Positions 52,801-59,350 of a stretch of DNA of 64,000 nucleotides are shown one piece after another. Each line of letters starts with the position of its first letter. Position 1 is the stretch's first letter. Origin of the DNA: Kribbella steppae (lineage in GTDB: Bacteria > Actinomycetota > Actinomycetes > Propionibacteriales > Kribbellaceae); contig NZ_SLWN01000019.1 in assembly GCF_004342025.1 (NCBI RefSeq), forward strand, positions 62,001-126,000, given 5' to 3'. Under the pieces are notes generated by a model. The model was not told where the DNA came from and did not search any database. It saw nothing but the letters and a program-made list of their open reading frames with translations. A program made the position numbers and the translations under genes.

Positions 52801-52965
52801 GCGTCTGCCGAACGACACCGTCGCCGGCGGCGACTGCTCCATCGCCGCCTTCGGCGGGTCGCCCAGCCGGCGACCGCGTGCGGGTGATCGGCGAGCGAGC
52901 TGTGGATGTTGTGCGTCTGTCGCGCTCCTGGAGGGCCAGTGCAGGGTCGCGTGCTCGAGTAGGAC

Positions 52966-53090
52966 GACTGTGGTGGCGCGCGTTGGGCGGGGACTGTCGT
53001 GGCGTGCGGCCCGGGAAGGCGACTGTGGTGGCGCGCGTTGGGCGGGGACTGTCGTGGCGTGCGGCCCGGGAAGGCGACTGTGGTGGCGCG
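52966..53090 (+). repeat. 55-bp tandem repeat, 2.3 copies
   Basis: Units begin GACTGTGGTGGCGCGCGTTG at 52966 and 53021, with a partial third at 53076; the first two are essentially identical. Each unit contains two related halves (GACTGTGGTGG and GACTGTCGTGG). No coding potential seen. Confidence 0.85.
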
Positions 53091-53111
53091 GCTCCGGGCT
53101 GCGTGAGTGTG

Positions 53112-53194
53112 CTGGTCGTGGTGGTGTGCGTCAAGTGCGCCTTCGGCGTCCGCTTCGCGGATCTTCGACACTTGACCCACACCACCACGACCAG
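53112..53194. repeat. 26-bp inverted repeat enclosing two mini-hairpins
   Basis: The arm CTGGTCGTGGTGGTGTGCG plus TCAAGTG (53112-53137) is matched by its complement at 53169-53194 with one mismatch. In the 31-nt loop two perfect small hairpins follow each other: CGCC-TTC-GGCG (53138-53148) and CCGC-TTC-GCGG (53150-53160). As RNA or extruded DNA this gives a long stem capped by a three-way junction. Confidence 0.75.
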
Positions 53195-53357
53195 GAAGGG
53201 CGCAGCTATCCCGGAGCAGCTCACCCAAGTGGTCGCGTGCCCAGAGTGGACGCGGTTGCCCGGTGTAGTCCGCCCGGCCAACGCAAGCCAAACGCGCAGC
53301 GCCGAACGGCCAGCCCACGACCTTCGCCCGGAACCCGCGATCCACACCCACGGCCGA

Positions 53358-53448
53358 CCATTTCAGGGGTTAACCCCTCAGGTTGGGGGTTGCCCACCGA
53401 GATTCTGAGTGGGCAACCCACAACCTCGGTGGTTAACCCCCGAAATCT
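53358..53448. repeat. Palindromic repeat, copy B (~90 nt)
   Basis: Left arm CCATTTCAGGGGTTAACCCC and right arm GGTTAACCCCCGAAAT mirror each other; inner arms GGGTTGCCCAC and GTGGGCAACCC are exact complements around GATTCT. Related to copies A (34576) and C (53709), sharing TTGTGGGTTG-type inner arms. It shares upstream flank CGGCCGACC with copy C. Confidence 0.75.
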
Positions 53449-53708
53449 CGGCGGGAGCGGCGGGCCAGAGCGGGCGGCGGAGCGGGAGCGGGGGCGGCTC
53501 GGCGATCGGCCGGTTGCTCAGCGCGGCTGCGGCGGCTTGGCGGTCGGTTGGTTGTTCGGGGCGGGCTCGTCGATCGCGCGTTCGTCGAGCGGCGTGCGTC
53601 GTCGGCGCTCGAGCTCGCGACCCTGGACGGACATCACTCGCGGGTGCGGCTTGTTCCCCGCCGCGGCGGCGGTCCCGCCTGGTGCTCAACGCAAGCAGTC
53701 GCGGCCGA

Positions 53709-53799
53709 CCATTTGAGGGGTTAACCCCTCGGGTTGTGGGTTGCCTACTGAGAATCTCGGGGGGCAACCCACAACCTCGGGGGTTAACCACCGAAATTT
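53709..53799. repeat. Palindromic repeat, copy C (~90 nt)
   Basis: Same plan as copy B, 351 bp further: CCATTTGAGGGGTTAACCCC on the left, GGGGTTAACCACCGAAAT on the right, inner arms GGTTGTGGGTTGC and GCAACCCACAACC. The central segment (TGAGAATCTCGG) is the reverse complement of that in copy B, so the centres are flipped. Confidence 0.75.
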
Positions 53800-53800
53800 C

Positions 53801-53920
53801 GGCGGGGCCGGGCGGGCCGGGGCAGGGCGGAGGCGGGTGAGCCGGGCGGGGCGGGGGCGGGTGAGGCGGGGGCGGGTGAGCCGGGCAGGGCGGGGGCGGG
53901 TGGGGGCGCGGTGACTGGCG
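53801..53920 (+). repeat. G-run-rich low-complexity segment
   Basis: Closely spaced runs of three to five G on the plus strand in imperfect units such as GGGCGGGTGAGCCGGGCGGG. The spacing is compatible with G-quadruplex formation on DNA or RNA. The opposite strand encodes only Pro/Ala low-complexity sequence. Confidence 0.6.
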
Positions 53921-54282
53921 GCTTGCTCGGGGTGGGGGCGCGGTCGACCCCCGACCACCGGTCGGTCGTGCAAGCGGATGTGGCGGCGTCGCGTGAGACC
54001 GAGCGGGGCCGCCGGGTGTGGTGTTCGGCTGTCGCGGTGGTGGTTCGGTGGTGATTGGGTTGGGGGATATGTAGGCGAGGGAGAACGCGGAGGGTTGAAC
54101 AGGTTGTGGGGGGATGGCACAGGGAATTGCCTGTGCGAGTGCCCCGGTTGTTGTTCAAGCCCGGGCGATTGATCGGCCGGCTCGAGGGTGCAGTTTGTTC
54201 GACCGTCACAGGAGGTTGTGTCATGGGCGGGCGGACCGTCGGCGGGGGGCGGTGTGCCCCAGCAGAGTCATGGAATGGCGAA

Positions 54283-54311
54283 CGCCCCCGGCGCCTGGGG
54301 CGCTGGGGGCG
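54283..54311 (-). terminator. Terminator-like hairpin after DUF3105 gene
   Basis: CGCCCCCGGCGCC pairs with GGCGCTGGGGGCG (one mismatch) across a TGG loop, 27 nt past the stop codon of the minus-strand gene. Confidence 0.65.
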
Positions 54312-54337
54312 AACTGGGTGGATGGTGGGCCGGGGGG

Positions 54338-55057
54338 TTAGCCGCCGTTGGGTTCTTGGGCGTCGGCGGCGGGGTATTTGTCCATGAACTGCTGGAGGGC
54401 TTCGCCGCTGACGGAGCCGCAGAACTGGCGGTGGCCGAAGGCGGTGGTGGCGCCGGCGGCGTTGCCGCTCCAGTGGGAGAAGGCGACGTTCTTGCCGTCC
54501 GGCCAGGGCTTGCCCTCGGACTCCTTGAAGGGTGCCGCGATGAACTTGCCGGTCGAGCTGTCCGGGAGTTTCGCCTTGGAGATCTTCTCGATCAGGTCGA
54601 TCTGGTCCTTGGCCAGGGTGTCGCGGTACCACAGGATCGTGTAGCCGTGCTCGAGGTTGTGCACCAGGTTCGGCACCGCGGGCCGGTCGTCGACGGTGTA
54701 GAACTTCTTCCCGAACGGCGCCCAGACGGGGTAGTGCGGGCCGGACGACGGCGGCGAGACCGGGTAGGCGATGACCTCACCCTCGGGCTTGTGGTCCTGG
54801 GTGCCGGAGGCGGGGTCGTCGATGACCTTGTCGCAGGAGGCGGATCCGACGGCCACGCCGAGTTCGGTGATCGCCTGGTTCCTCGTCCGGGAGTCCTGGA
54901 TCAGCCGGATCGCCGGGTAGGCGATGATGGCCAACCCGACCACGATCGACGCGACCACGATGAGCAGCGTCCGGTTGCGGTCGGCCTTCGCCTGGTCCCG
55001 CTGCATCTTCTCGATCATCTGGCGGCGCGACTGCTTCTGCGACGACGCTTTACCCAC
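54338..55057 (-). CDS. DUF3105 membrane-anchored protein
   Basis: A 239-residue protein: a basic cytosolic start (KASSQKQSRRQMIEKMQRD), one membrane helix (about 30-52) and an extracytoplasmic DUF3105 domain (about 85-225) with PPSSGPHYPVWAPFG, NLVHNLEHGYTILWYRD and AFGHRQFCGS. The conserved His residues (PHY, HNLEHG, HWSG) suggest a metal or redox site. Function unknown. GTG start at 55057. The adjacent long repeat region is downstream. Confidence 0.85.
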   Translation of the reverse strand: MGKASSQKQSRRQMIEKMQRDQAKADRNRTLLIVVASIVVGLAIIAYPAIRLIQDSRTRNQAITELGVAVGSASCDKVIDDPASGTQDHKPEGEVIAYPVSPPSSGPHYPVWAPFGKKFYTVDDRPAVPNLVHNLEHGYTILWYRDTLAKDQIDLIEKISKAKLPDSSTGKFIAAPFKESEGKPWPDGKNVAFSHWSGNAAGATTAFGHRQFCGSVSGEALQQFMDKYPAADAQEPNGG

Positions 55058-55143
55058 AGTGTTGGTCTTCCCGGATCGGGGCGGCCAAGGCGCCGCCGTG
55101 CGGATGCAGTGTACGCATCGAGCCTGAGAGGTTGCCTAGAAAA

Positions 55144-56118
55144 CTACTTCGACCGTGAGCCGAACGTGACCGTGGCCTCACTGCCAGGTCCGCTCCGGAC
55201 ATCGACGCCGTACCCCTCCGCATGGAGCAGTACGGCGAGCCGCTCGGCGATCACGCCTACCGCGACGGGTTCGTCCCCGAAGACCGTGACAGCGTTGTCA
55301 AGCAGCTCGACGTGAATGTCCTCTACCTCGTCCAGCAGTCCGTCCCACAGCGACGGATCCACCTCGCGCGGCCCGTCCGGAGCCTTGCGCTCCAGTACGG
55401 CGGCCCGCGCGGCCTCACGCGTCCCGAGGCTGAACATGTCGAACTCGGCGTCCCGTACCAGCGCCCGCGCGCCCGGACCGTGTTCCCCGACGGGGAGTAC
55501 GACGTCCTGCAGCCCCCGCAGTACGGCGACCGGCACGCCATCCGCCTTGCCCTTGACCAACTCGCTCGCGCTCGCGATCTCGTCGGCCAGTGCGGGCTCG
55601 GTCACTGCGAGGACGTTGCCGTGGCTGTCCGTCGTACCGCGGAGGTCGTCCACCACGCGGACCCCGGCGGCGCCGATGGCCAGGTCGGTCTGGCCGTTTC
55701 GCCACGGGCGGCCGAGGGTGTCGGTGATGACGACGCCGACGTTGACGTCGTAACGCTCCTTCAACGCGGTCCGCAAACCTCGTGCGGAGAGATCGGGATC
55801 GACCGGGAGCAGCAGGACCGTGCCGGGCGCGGTGTTGGACGTGTCGGTGCCGGCGGCTGCCATCACCAGGCCGTGCCGGGTCTGCACGATGCGGGTCTCG
55901 CCGCGCTGGGCGACGACCCGGACGAGCTCGGCGTCGATGGCCTCGTCGCGGGTCCCGGTGGTCAGCCGGCCCTCGGCCTTGCTGACGATCTTCGACGTGA
56001 CCGAGACGACGTCGCCGTCGCGCAGGTCGGCCTCGTCGCCGATCAGAGCCGCCAGGTCGGCGCCGGCCGCGACCTCGGGCAGGCCCGTGACCGGGTAGAT
56101 CTCCAGGTGCTTCCTCAT
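55144..56118 (-). CDS. fbiB: Coenzyme F420-0:L-glutamate ligase, without the nitroreductase domain
   Basis: Adds L-glutamates to F420-0 (CofE activity). The CofE domain (about 1-235) is clear: VTSKIVSKAEGR, NTAPGTVLLLPVDPD, VGVVITDTLGRPWRNGQTD and IGAAGVRVVDD. Actinobacterial FbiB is normally ~430-450 residues with a C-terminal FMN nitroreductase domain that reduces dehydro-F420; here only ~90 residues follow DMFSLGTREAARAAV and they do not show the flavin motifs. So that reductase step may be done elsewhere or by a shrunken domain. Overlaps fbiA by ATGA. Confidence 0.87.
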   Translation of the reverse strand: MRKHLEIYPVTGLPEVAAGADLAALIGDEADLRDGDVVSVTSKIVSKAEGRLTTGTRDEAIDAELVRVVAQRGETRIVQTRHGLVMAAAGTDTSNTAPGTVLLLPVDPDLSARGLRTALKERYDVNVGVVITDTLGRPWRNGQTDLAIGAAGVRVVDDLRGTTDSHGNVLAVTEPALADEIASASELVKGKADGVPVAVLRGLQDVVLPVGEHGPGARALVRDAEFDMFSLGTREAARAAVLERKAPDGPREVDPSLWDGLLDEVEDIHVELLDNAVTVFGDEPVAVGVIAERLAVLLHAEGYGVDVRSGPGSEATVTFGSRSK

Positions 56119-57092
56119 CGCCGGACTGCCTCCGCGAGGTTCAGCGCCGCATCGGCCATGGCGGCGGTCTTGGTCTCGTCCGTCATCCACAACGGCACGG
56201 CCTGGACGTGAATTCCGGCTCCGGCGATCGAATCCTGCTGGGCGTAGTCCGAGGTGTCGATCAGCCAGCCGTCCAGTACGCCGCCGGACGCGCGCGAGCC
56301 GTAGTACCGGGCCACGGCCGAGGCGGTGGAGGCGACACCGACGGTGGCCAGCACCTTGTCGGCCATCCCGCGGACCGGAGCGGAGCCGATGATCGGCGAC
56401 AGCCCGATGACCGGCGCGGACGTCTCCCGGACCGCCTCGCGGATCCCGGGTACGCCGAGGATGGTGTTGATCGAGACCACCGGGTTCGACGGCGGCAGGA
56501 TCAGCGCGTCACAGTCCGCGATCGCTTCCAGTACGCCGGGCGCGGGCTTGGCCTTGTCCTGGCCGACCGCGACGATCTGGTGCGCCTGAATCTCGGCGTG
56601 CCAGCGGACCCAGTACTCCTGGAAGTGGATCGCCTTGCGCCGGCCGGGCTTGTCCGGGTCGTCGACCACCACGTGCGTCTCGACCCGGTCGTCGCTCATC
56701 GGGAGCAGCCGCACCGGCAGCTTCCAGCGCGCGCACAGCGCCTCGGTGACCGCGGTCAGCCCGTAGCCGGCGTCGAGCATCTGGGTACGGACCAGGTGGG
56801 TAGCCACGTCCCGGTCGCCGAGACCGAACCAGGTCGGCTCCACGCCGTACGCGGCGAGCTCCTCCTTGATCACCCAGGTCTCGTCCTCCCGGCCCCAGCC
56901 GCGCTCGGCCGAGATGCCGCCGCCCAGGGTGTACATCACCGTGTCGAGATCCGGACACACCCGCAGTCCGAACAGGGTGATGTCGTCCGCGGTGTTCCCC
57001 ACCACGGTGATCTCGGCGTCCGGCTTGGCCTTGAGCAGCCCGCGGAGGAAGGTGGAACCGCCGATGCCACCGGCGAGCACTGTCAATCGCAT
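56115..57092 (-). CDS. fbiA: 2-phospho-L-lactate / phosphoenolpyruvyl transferase
   Basis: Transfers the phosphoenolpyruvyl (or phospholactyl) group from the GDP/GTP-activated form to the deazaflavin Fo, making (dehydro)F420-0. The 325-residue CofD-family protein has VLAGGIGGSTFLRGLL (4-19), VVGNTADDITLFGLRVCPD (31-49), LPPSNPVVSI and GLSPIIGSAPVRGMADK. It is followed directly by fbiB. The ATG at 57092 is the conserved start. The fbiC and fbiD genes are not in the window. Confidence 0.93.
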   Translation of the reverse strand: MRLTVLAGGIGGSTFLRGLLKAKPDAEITVVGNTADDITLFGLRVCPDLDTVMYTLGGGISAERGWGREDETWVIKEELAAYGVEPTWFGLGDRDVATHLVRTQMLDAGYGLTAVTEALCARWKLPVRLLPMSDDRVETHVVVDDPDKPGRRKAIHFQEYWVRWHAEIQAHQIVAVGQDKAKPAPGVLEAIADCDALILPPSNPVVSINTILGVPGIREAVRETSAPVIGLSPIIGSAPVRGMADKVLATVGVASTASAVARYYGSRASGGVLDGWLIDTSDYAQQDSIAGAGIHVQAVPLWMTDETKTAAMADAALNLAEAVRR

Positions 57093-57206
57093 GGGAAGAG
57101 TCTGCACGAGTCGTCAATGCGTCGGACCACCGCACGACTATGCTGCGGTGGGTCATAACCAACCGCACAGCTGTTTGTACGGCCCCCAACATCCCGAGGA
57201 GCCCTC

Positions 57207-58448
57207 GTGGTCACCGACGCAACCAAGAAGCTCAGAGAGCCGGTCGCGTATATCCTGCTCGCTTACGCCGGCCTGATCGCGCTGGCGTCGCTGATTCGCC
57301 TGTTCGTCGGCGGTGCCGGTTTCACCGCGGCCGCCGGAGGCGTGCAGGGCACGCTCACTCCGCCCGGACTCACCGCGCTGGTGATCCTTGTCTCGCTGAC
57401 CGGCTCGGTCTGGCTCGTGAACGAACTCGGCGAACGCACGCCCAACGCGCGGATCGTCACCCTCGCCTCGCTGGTCATCACCGGCGTGGTCCTGCTGCTC
57501 GGCCTGATCACGGCGTTCGCCGGGTTCGCCGAGACCAGCACCGCCGGTCTCAAGATCGTCAGCTTCATCTATTCCCTCGGCGGCCTCGCGCTGTACGGCG
57601 CTGCCGGGCTCTACATCTTCAAGACCTTCCAGGCCCTGCCTGCGCCGGTTCGCGCGCCGAAGCAGGGTCAGTTCGCCCCGCAGGGTCAGTACGGCGGCCA
57701 GCAGCAGTACGGCCAGCAGGCGCCGTACGGGCAGCAGCAGGGCGGCTATGGCCAGCAGCAGGGCCAGTACGGGCAGTACGGCCAGGAGCAGGGCCAGGGC
57801 CAGTACGGCGCTTATGGCGCAGCTGCAGCTGGTGGAGCCGCCGCTGGCGCTGCCGGTGGTTACGTCGCGGGGCAGGGCGAGCAGCAGTGGCCGCAGGAGC
57901 AGGGCTGGAACCAGGGCGAGCAGCAGAACTGGTCGGCCGGTGAGGCCGAGGCCCAGCAGCAGCCGGCCGGCGGTGAGCAGGCGTGGTCCCCTGAGGGCCA
58001 GCACGCAGAGCCGACCCAGGCGTGGAGCGCCGAAGGCCAGCAGCAGTGGTCCGGTCAGGAGCAGGCCCAGCAGTGGCCGCAGGAGCAGCAGCAGTGGGGC
58101 GGCGGCGACGCCGGCCAGCAGCAGTGGACCGGTCAGGACTACCCGCAGCAGGAATGGCCGGTGCAGCAGCCGGAGCAGGCCCAGCCGGAGCAGCAGCCAG
58201 AGGCCCCGCAGGCCTGGTCCGCCCAGCCGGAGCAGGCGCAGCCGGAAGCCCAGCCGGCCTGGCAGCAGAGCGAGCAGGCCTGGCCGGCCGCCGAGGAGAC
58301 CCCGGCCGCCGAGCCGGAGGCGCAGCCCCAGGCATCCGAGGCGGCCGACGAAACCCGCGTGGATCCGCGAGTTTCCGAGTCCGACAAGGACGAGGAGGAG
58401 CAGCAGCAGGGCCAGGGTCAGCAGGGCTGGTGGTCGCAGCCGTCCTGA
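57207..58448 (+). CDS. Membrane protein with long Gln/Trp-rich disordered tail
   Basis: A 413-residue protein. Residues 1-155 form four hydrophobic helices (for example EPVAYILLAYAGLIALASLI, GLTALVILVSLTGSVWLV, VITGVVLLLGLITAF). Residues 156-413 are low complexity: first tyrosine/glutamine repeats (QYGQQ, GQYGQYG), then Q-W-rich units (EQQWPQEQ, AWSAEGQQQW), and an acidic end. No catalytic domain is seen. The composition is that of an intrinsically disordered, possibly condensate-forming, cytosolic tail. Divergent from fbiA across 114 bp. Confidence 0.72.
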   Translation: MVTDATKKLREPVAYILLAYAGLIALASLIRLFVGGAGFTAAAGGVQGTLTPPGLTALVILVSLTGSVWLVNELGERTPNARIVTLASLVITGVVLLLGLITAFAGFAETSTAGLKIVSFIYSLGGLALYGAAGLYIFKTFQALPAPVRAPKQGQFAPQGQYGGQQQYGQQAPYGQQQGGYGQQQGQYGQYGQEQGQGQYGAYGAAAAGGAAAGAAGGYVAGQGEQQWPQEQGWNQGEQQNWSAGEAEAQQQPAGGEQAWSPEGQHAEPTQAWSAEGQQQWSGQEQAQQWPQEQQQWGGGDAGQQQWTGQDYPQQEWPVQQPEQAQPEQQPEAPQAWSAQPEQAQPEAQPAWQQSEQAWPAAEETPAAEPEAQPQASEAADETRVDPRVSESDKDEEEQQQGQGQQGWWSQPS

Positions 58449-58579
58449 TCCGGCACCTGCCTGATCACGCCGCCCGGCGCGGCGGACGGTCCGATTCGCC
58501 TGCCTGACAAGGCAGCAAGCCCTTACCGAACCTGCGTGGTGAACATTTTTCCACCGGTTCGCGGGGCACCACATGGAAG

Positions 58580-58607
58580 CGAGAGGCCTGTGTACGCAGG
58601 CCTCTCG
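58580..58607 (+). terminator. Rho-independent terminator
   Basis: CGAGAGGCCTG and its exact complement around a TGTACG loop, followed by TTCTTTTG. It lies 130 nt after the Gln-rich gene and in front of the whiB promoter, separating the two units. Confidence 0.85.
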
Positions 58608-58653
58608 TTCTTTTGCAGCCGTGTTGCGGATGATGCCAATAGCAGACCACGGC

Positions 58654-58682
58654 TTGACTTTCGTGGATTGCAGGAATGTAAT
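58654..58682 (+). promoter_or_regulatory. Sigma-70-type promoter of whiB
   Basis: TTGACT and TGTAAT are separated by exactly 17 bases, close to the housekeeping consensus. It gives a leader of about 120 nt before the whiB start. The leader contains CATGTGG/CCACATG, a 7-bp inverted repeat, shortly before the ribosome site. Confidence 0.7.
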
Positions 58683-58810
58683 TTCAACCGTGTCGTTCGT
58701 TGGACACTCGGTATCGGGGACCGTTGCAGAGCGCAGGACGGACGAGGTCAGGCATGTGGACCGCAAACCCACATGTACAGGGGAACGAACAGGGTCGAGG
58801 AGGTCGTACC

Positions 58811-59074
58811 GTGACAGAGCTGATGGCGATTGTCGACGGTGAGGCGATCGAGGAGGAGCCGAACTGGCAGGAAAGGGCGCTGTGCGCCCAGACCGACCCA
58901 GAGGCTTTCTTCCCGGAGAAGGGCGGATCCACCCGCGAGGCGAAGAAGGTCTGCCTCGGCTGTGACGTGCGGGGCGAGTGCCTCGAGTACGCGCTGCAAA
59001 ACGACGAGCGCTTCGGGATCTGGGGCGGTCTGTCGGAGCGGGAGCGCCGCAAGCTGAAGAAAAAGGCCGTCTGA
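58811..59074 (+). CDS. whiB: WhiB-family iron-sulfur regulator (WhiB2/WhmD-like by context)
   Basis: An 87-residue WhiB protein with Cys25, Cys48, Cys51 and Cys57 for a [4Fe-4S] cluster, the GIWGG turn (69-73) and a basic C-terminal tail (ERERRKLKKKAV) for DNA contact. WhiB proteins bind sigma factor region 4 and act at promoters in development and division. The GTG at 58811 follows GAGGAGG with seven bases spacing. The fbiA-fbiB, GDP-mannose and DUF3499 neighbours match the mycobacterial whiB2 locus, so WhiB2/WhmD orthology is likely. Confidence 0.93.
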   Translation: MTELMAIVDGEAIEEEPNWQERALCAQTDPEAFFPEKGGSTREAKKVCLGCDVRGECLEYALQNDERFGIWGGLSERERRKLKKKAV

Positions 59075-59153
59075 GGCCCGGCTGATCGTTCGGTGTGGTG
59101 CCCTGCCACCCCGCCGCGATCGGCAAGTAGAGGGACAACTTGAGAAGAATCAC

Positions 59154-59195
59154 CCGCGGAGGCCCCGGCTCGACATTCGTCGCCGGGGCCCGCGG
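59154..59195 (+). terminator. Hairpin terminator after whiB
   Basis: GGCCCCGGC and GCCGGGGCC form a 9-bp stem with a 12-nt loop, extended by CCGCG/CGCGG after a two-base bulge. It lies 80 nt past the whiB stop. Confidence 0.6.
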
Positions 59196-59350
59196 CTGTC
59201 CGGGGCCGGAGCTGAGCGGGGTATGGCGGGGAGGGGCTACCGGGGTGAGCGAGGCGTAGCTCAGGGTCGCGGCTGTATGGTGAGTCCTCGCCGCGACCTT
59301 GGTCGTGGTTGAAGGCCGTCCCTTCCCCCTCAAAGGTGTCACTGCTCCGC

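Larger units (their letters stand above)
52474..54337. other. 1.9-kb non-coding, repeat-rich intergenic region
   Basis: Between manC and the DUF3105 gene no frame has coding character; the long frames are translations of repeats. It contains, in order: a 29-bp tandem array, a 55-bp repeat, a 26-bp inverted repeat with two mini-hairpins, two ~90-nt palindromes, a G-run-rich segment and a terminator. An intergenic space of this length is exceptional in this otherwise dense window. Confidence 0.8.

Noticed and set aside
52703..53347. 214-residue minus-strand frame across the repeat region
   Set aside because: It is the translation of the 29-bp and 55-bp repeats, is low complexity, has no ribosome site and no known domain.
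57153..59342. 729-residue minus-strand frame opposite the Gln-rich gene and whiB
   Set aside because: It runs antisense through a clear membrane protein gene, a terminator, a promoter and whiB. Leu/Pro-rich composition is the mirror of the Gln-rich tail.
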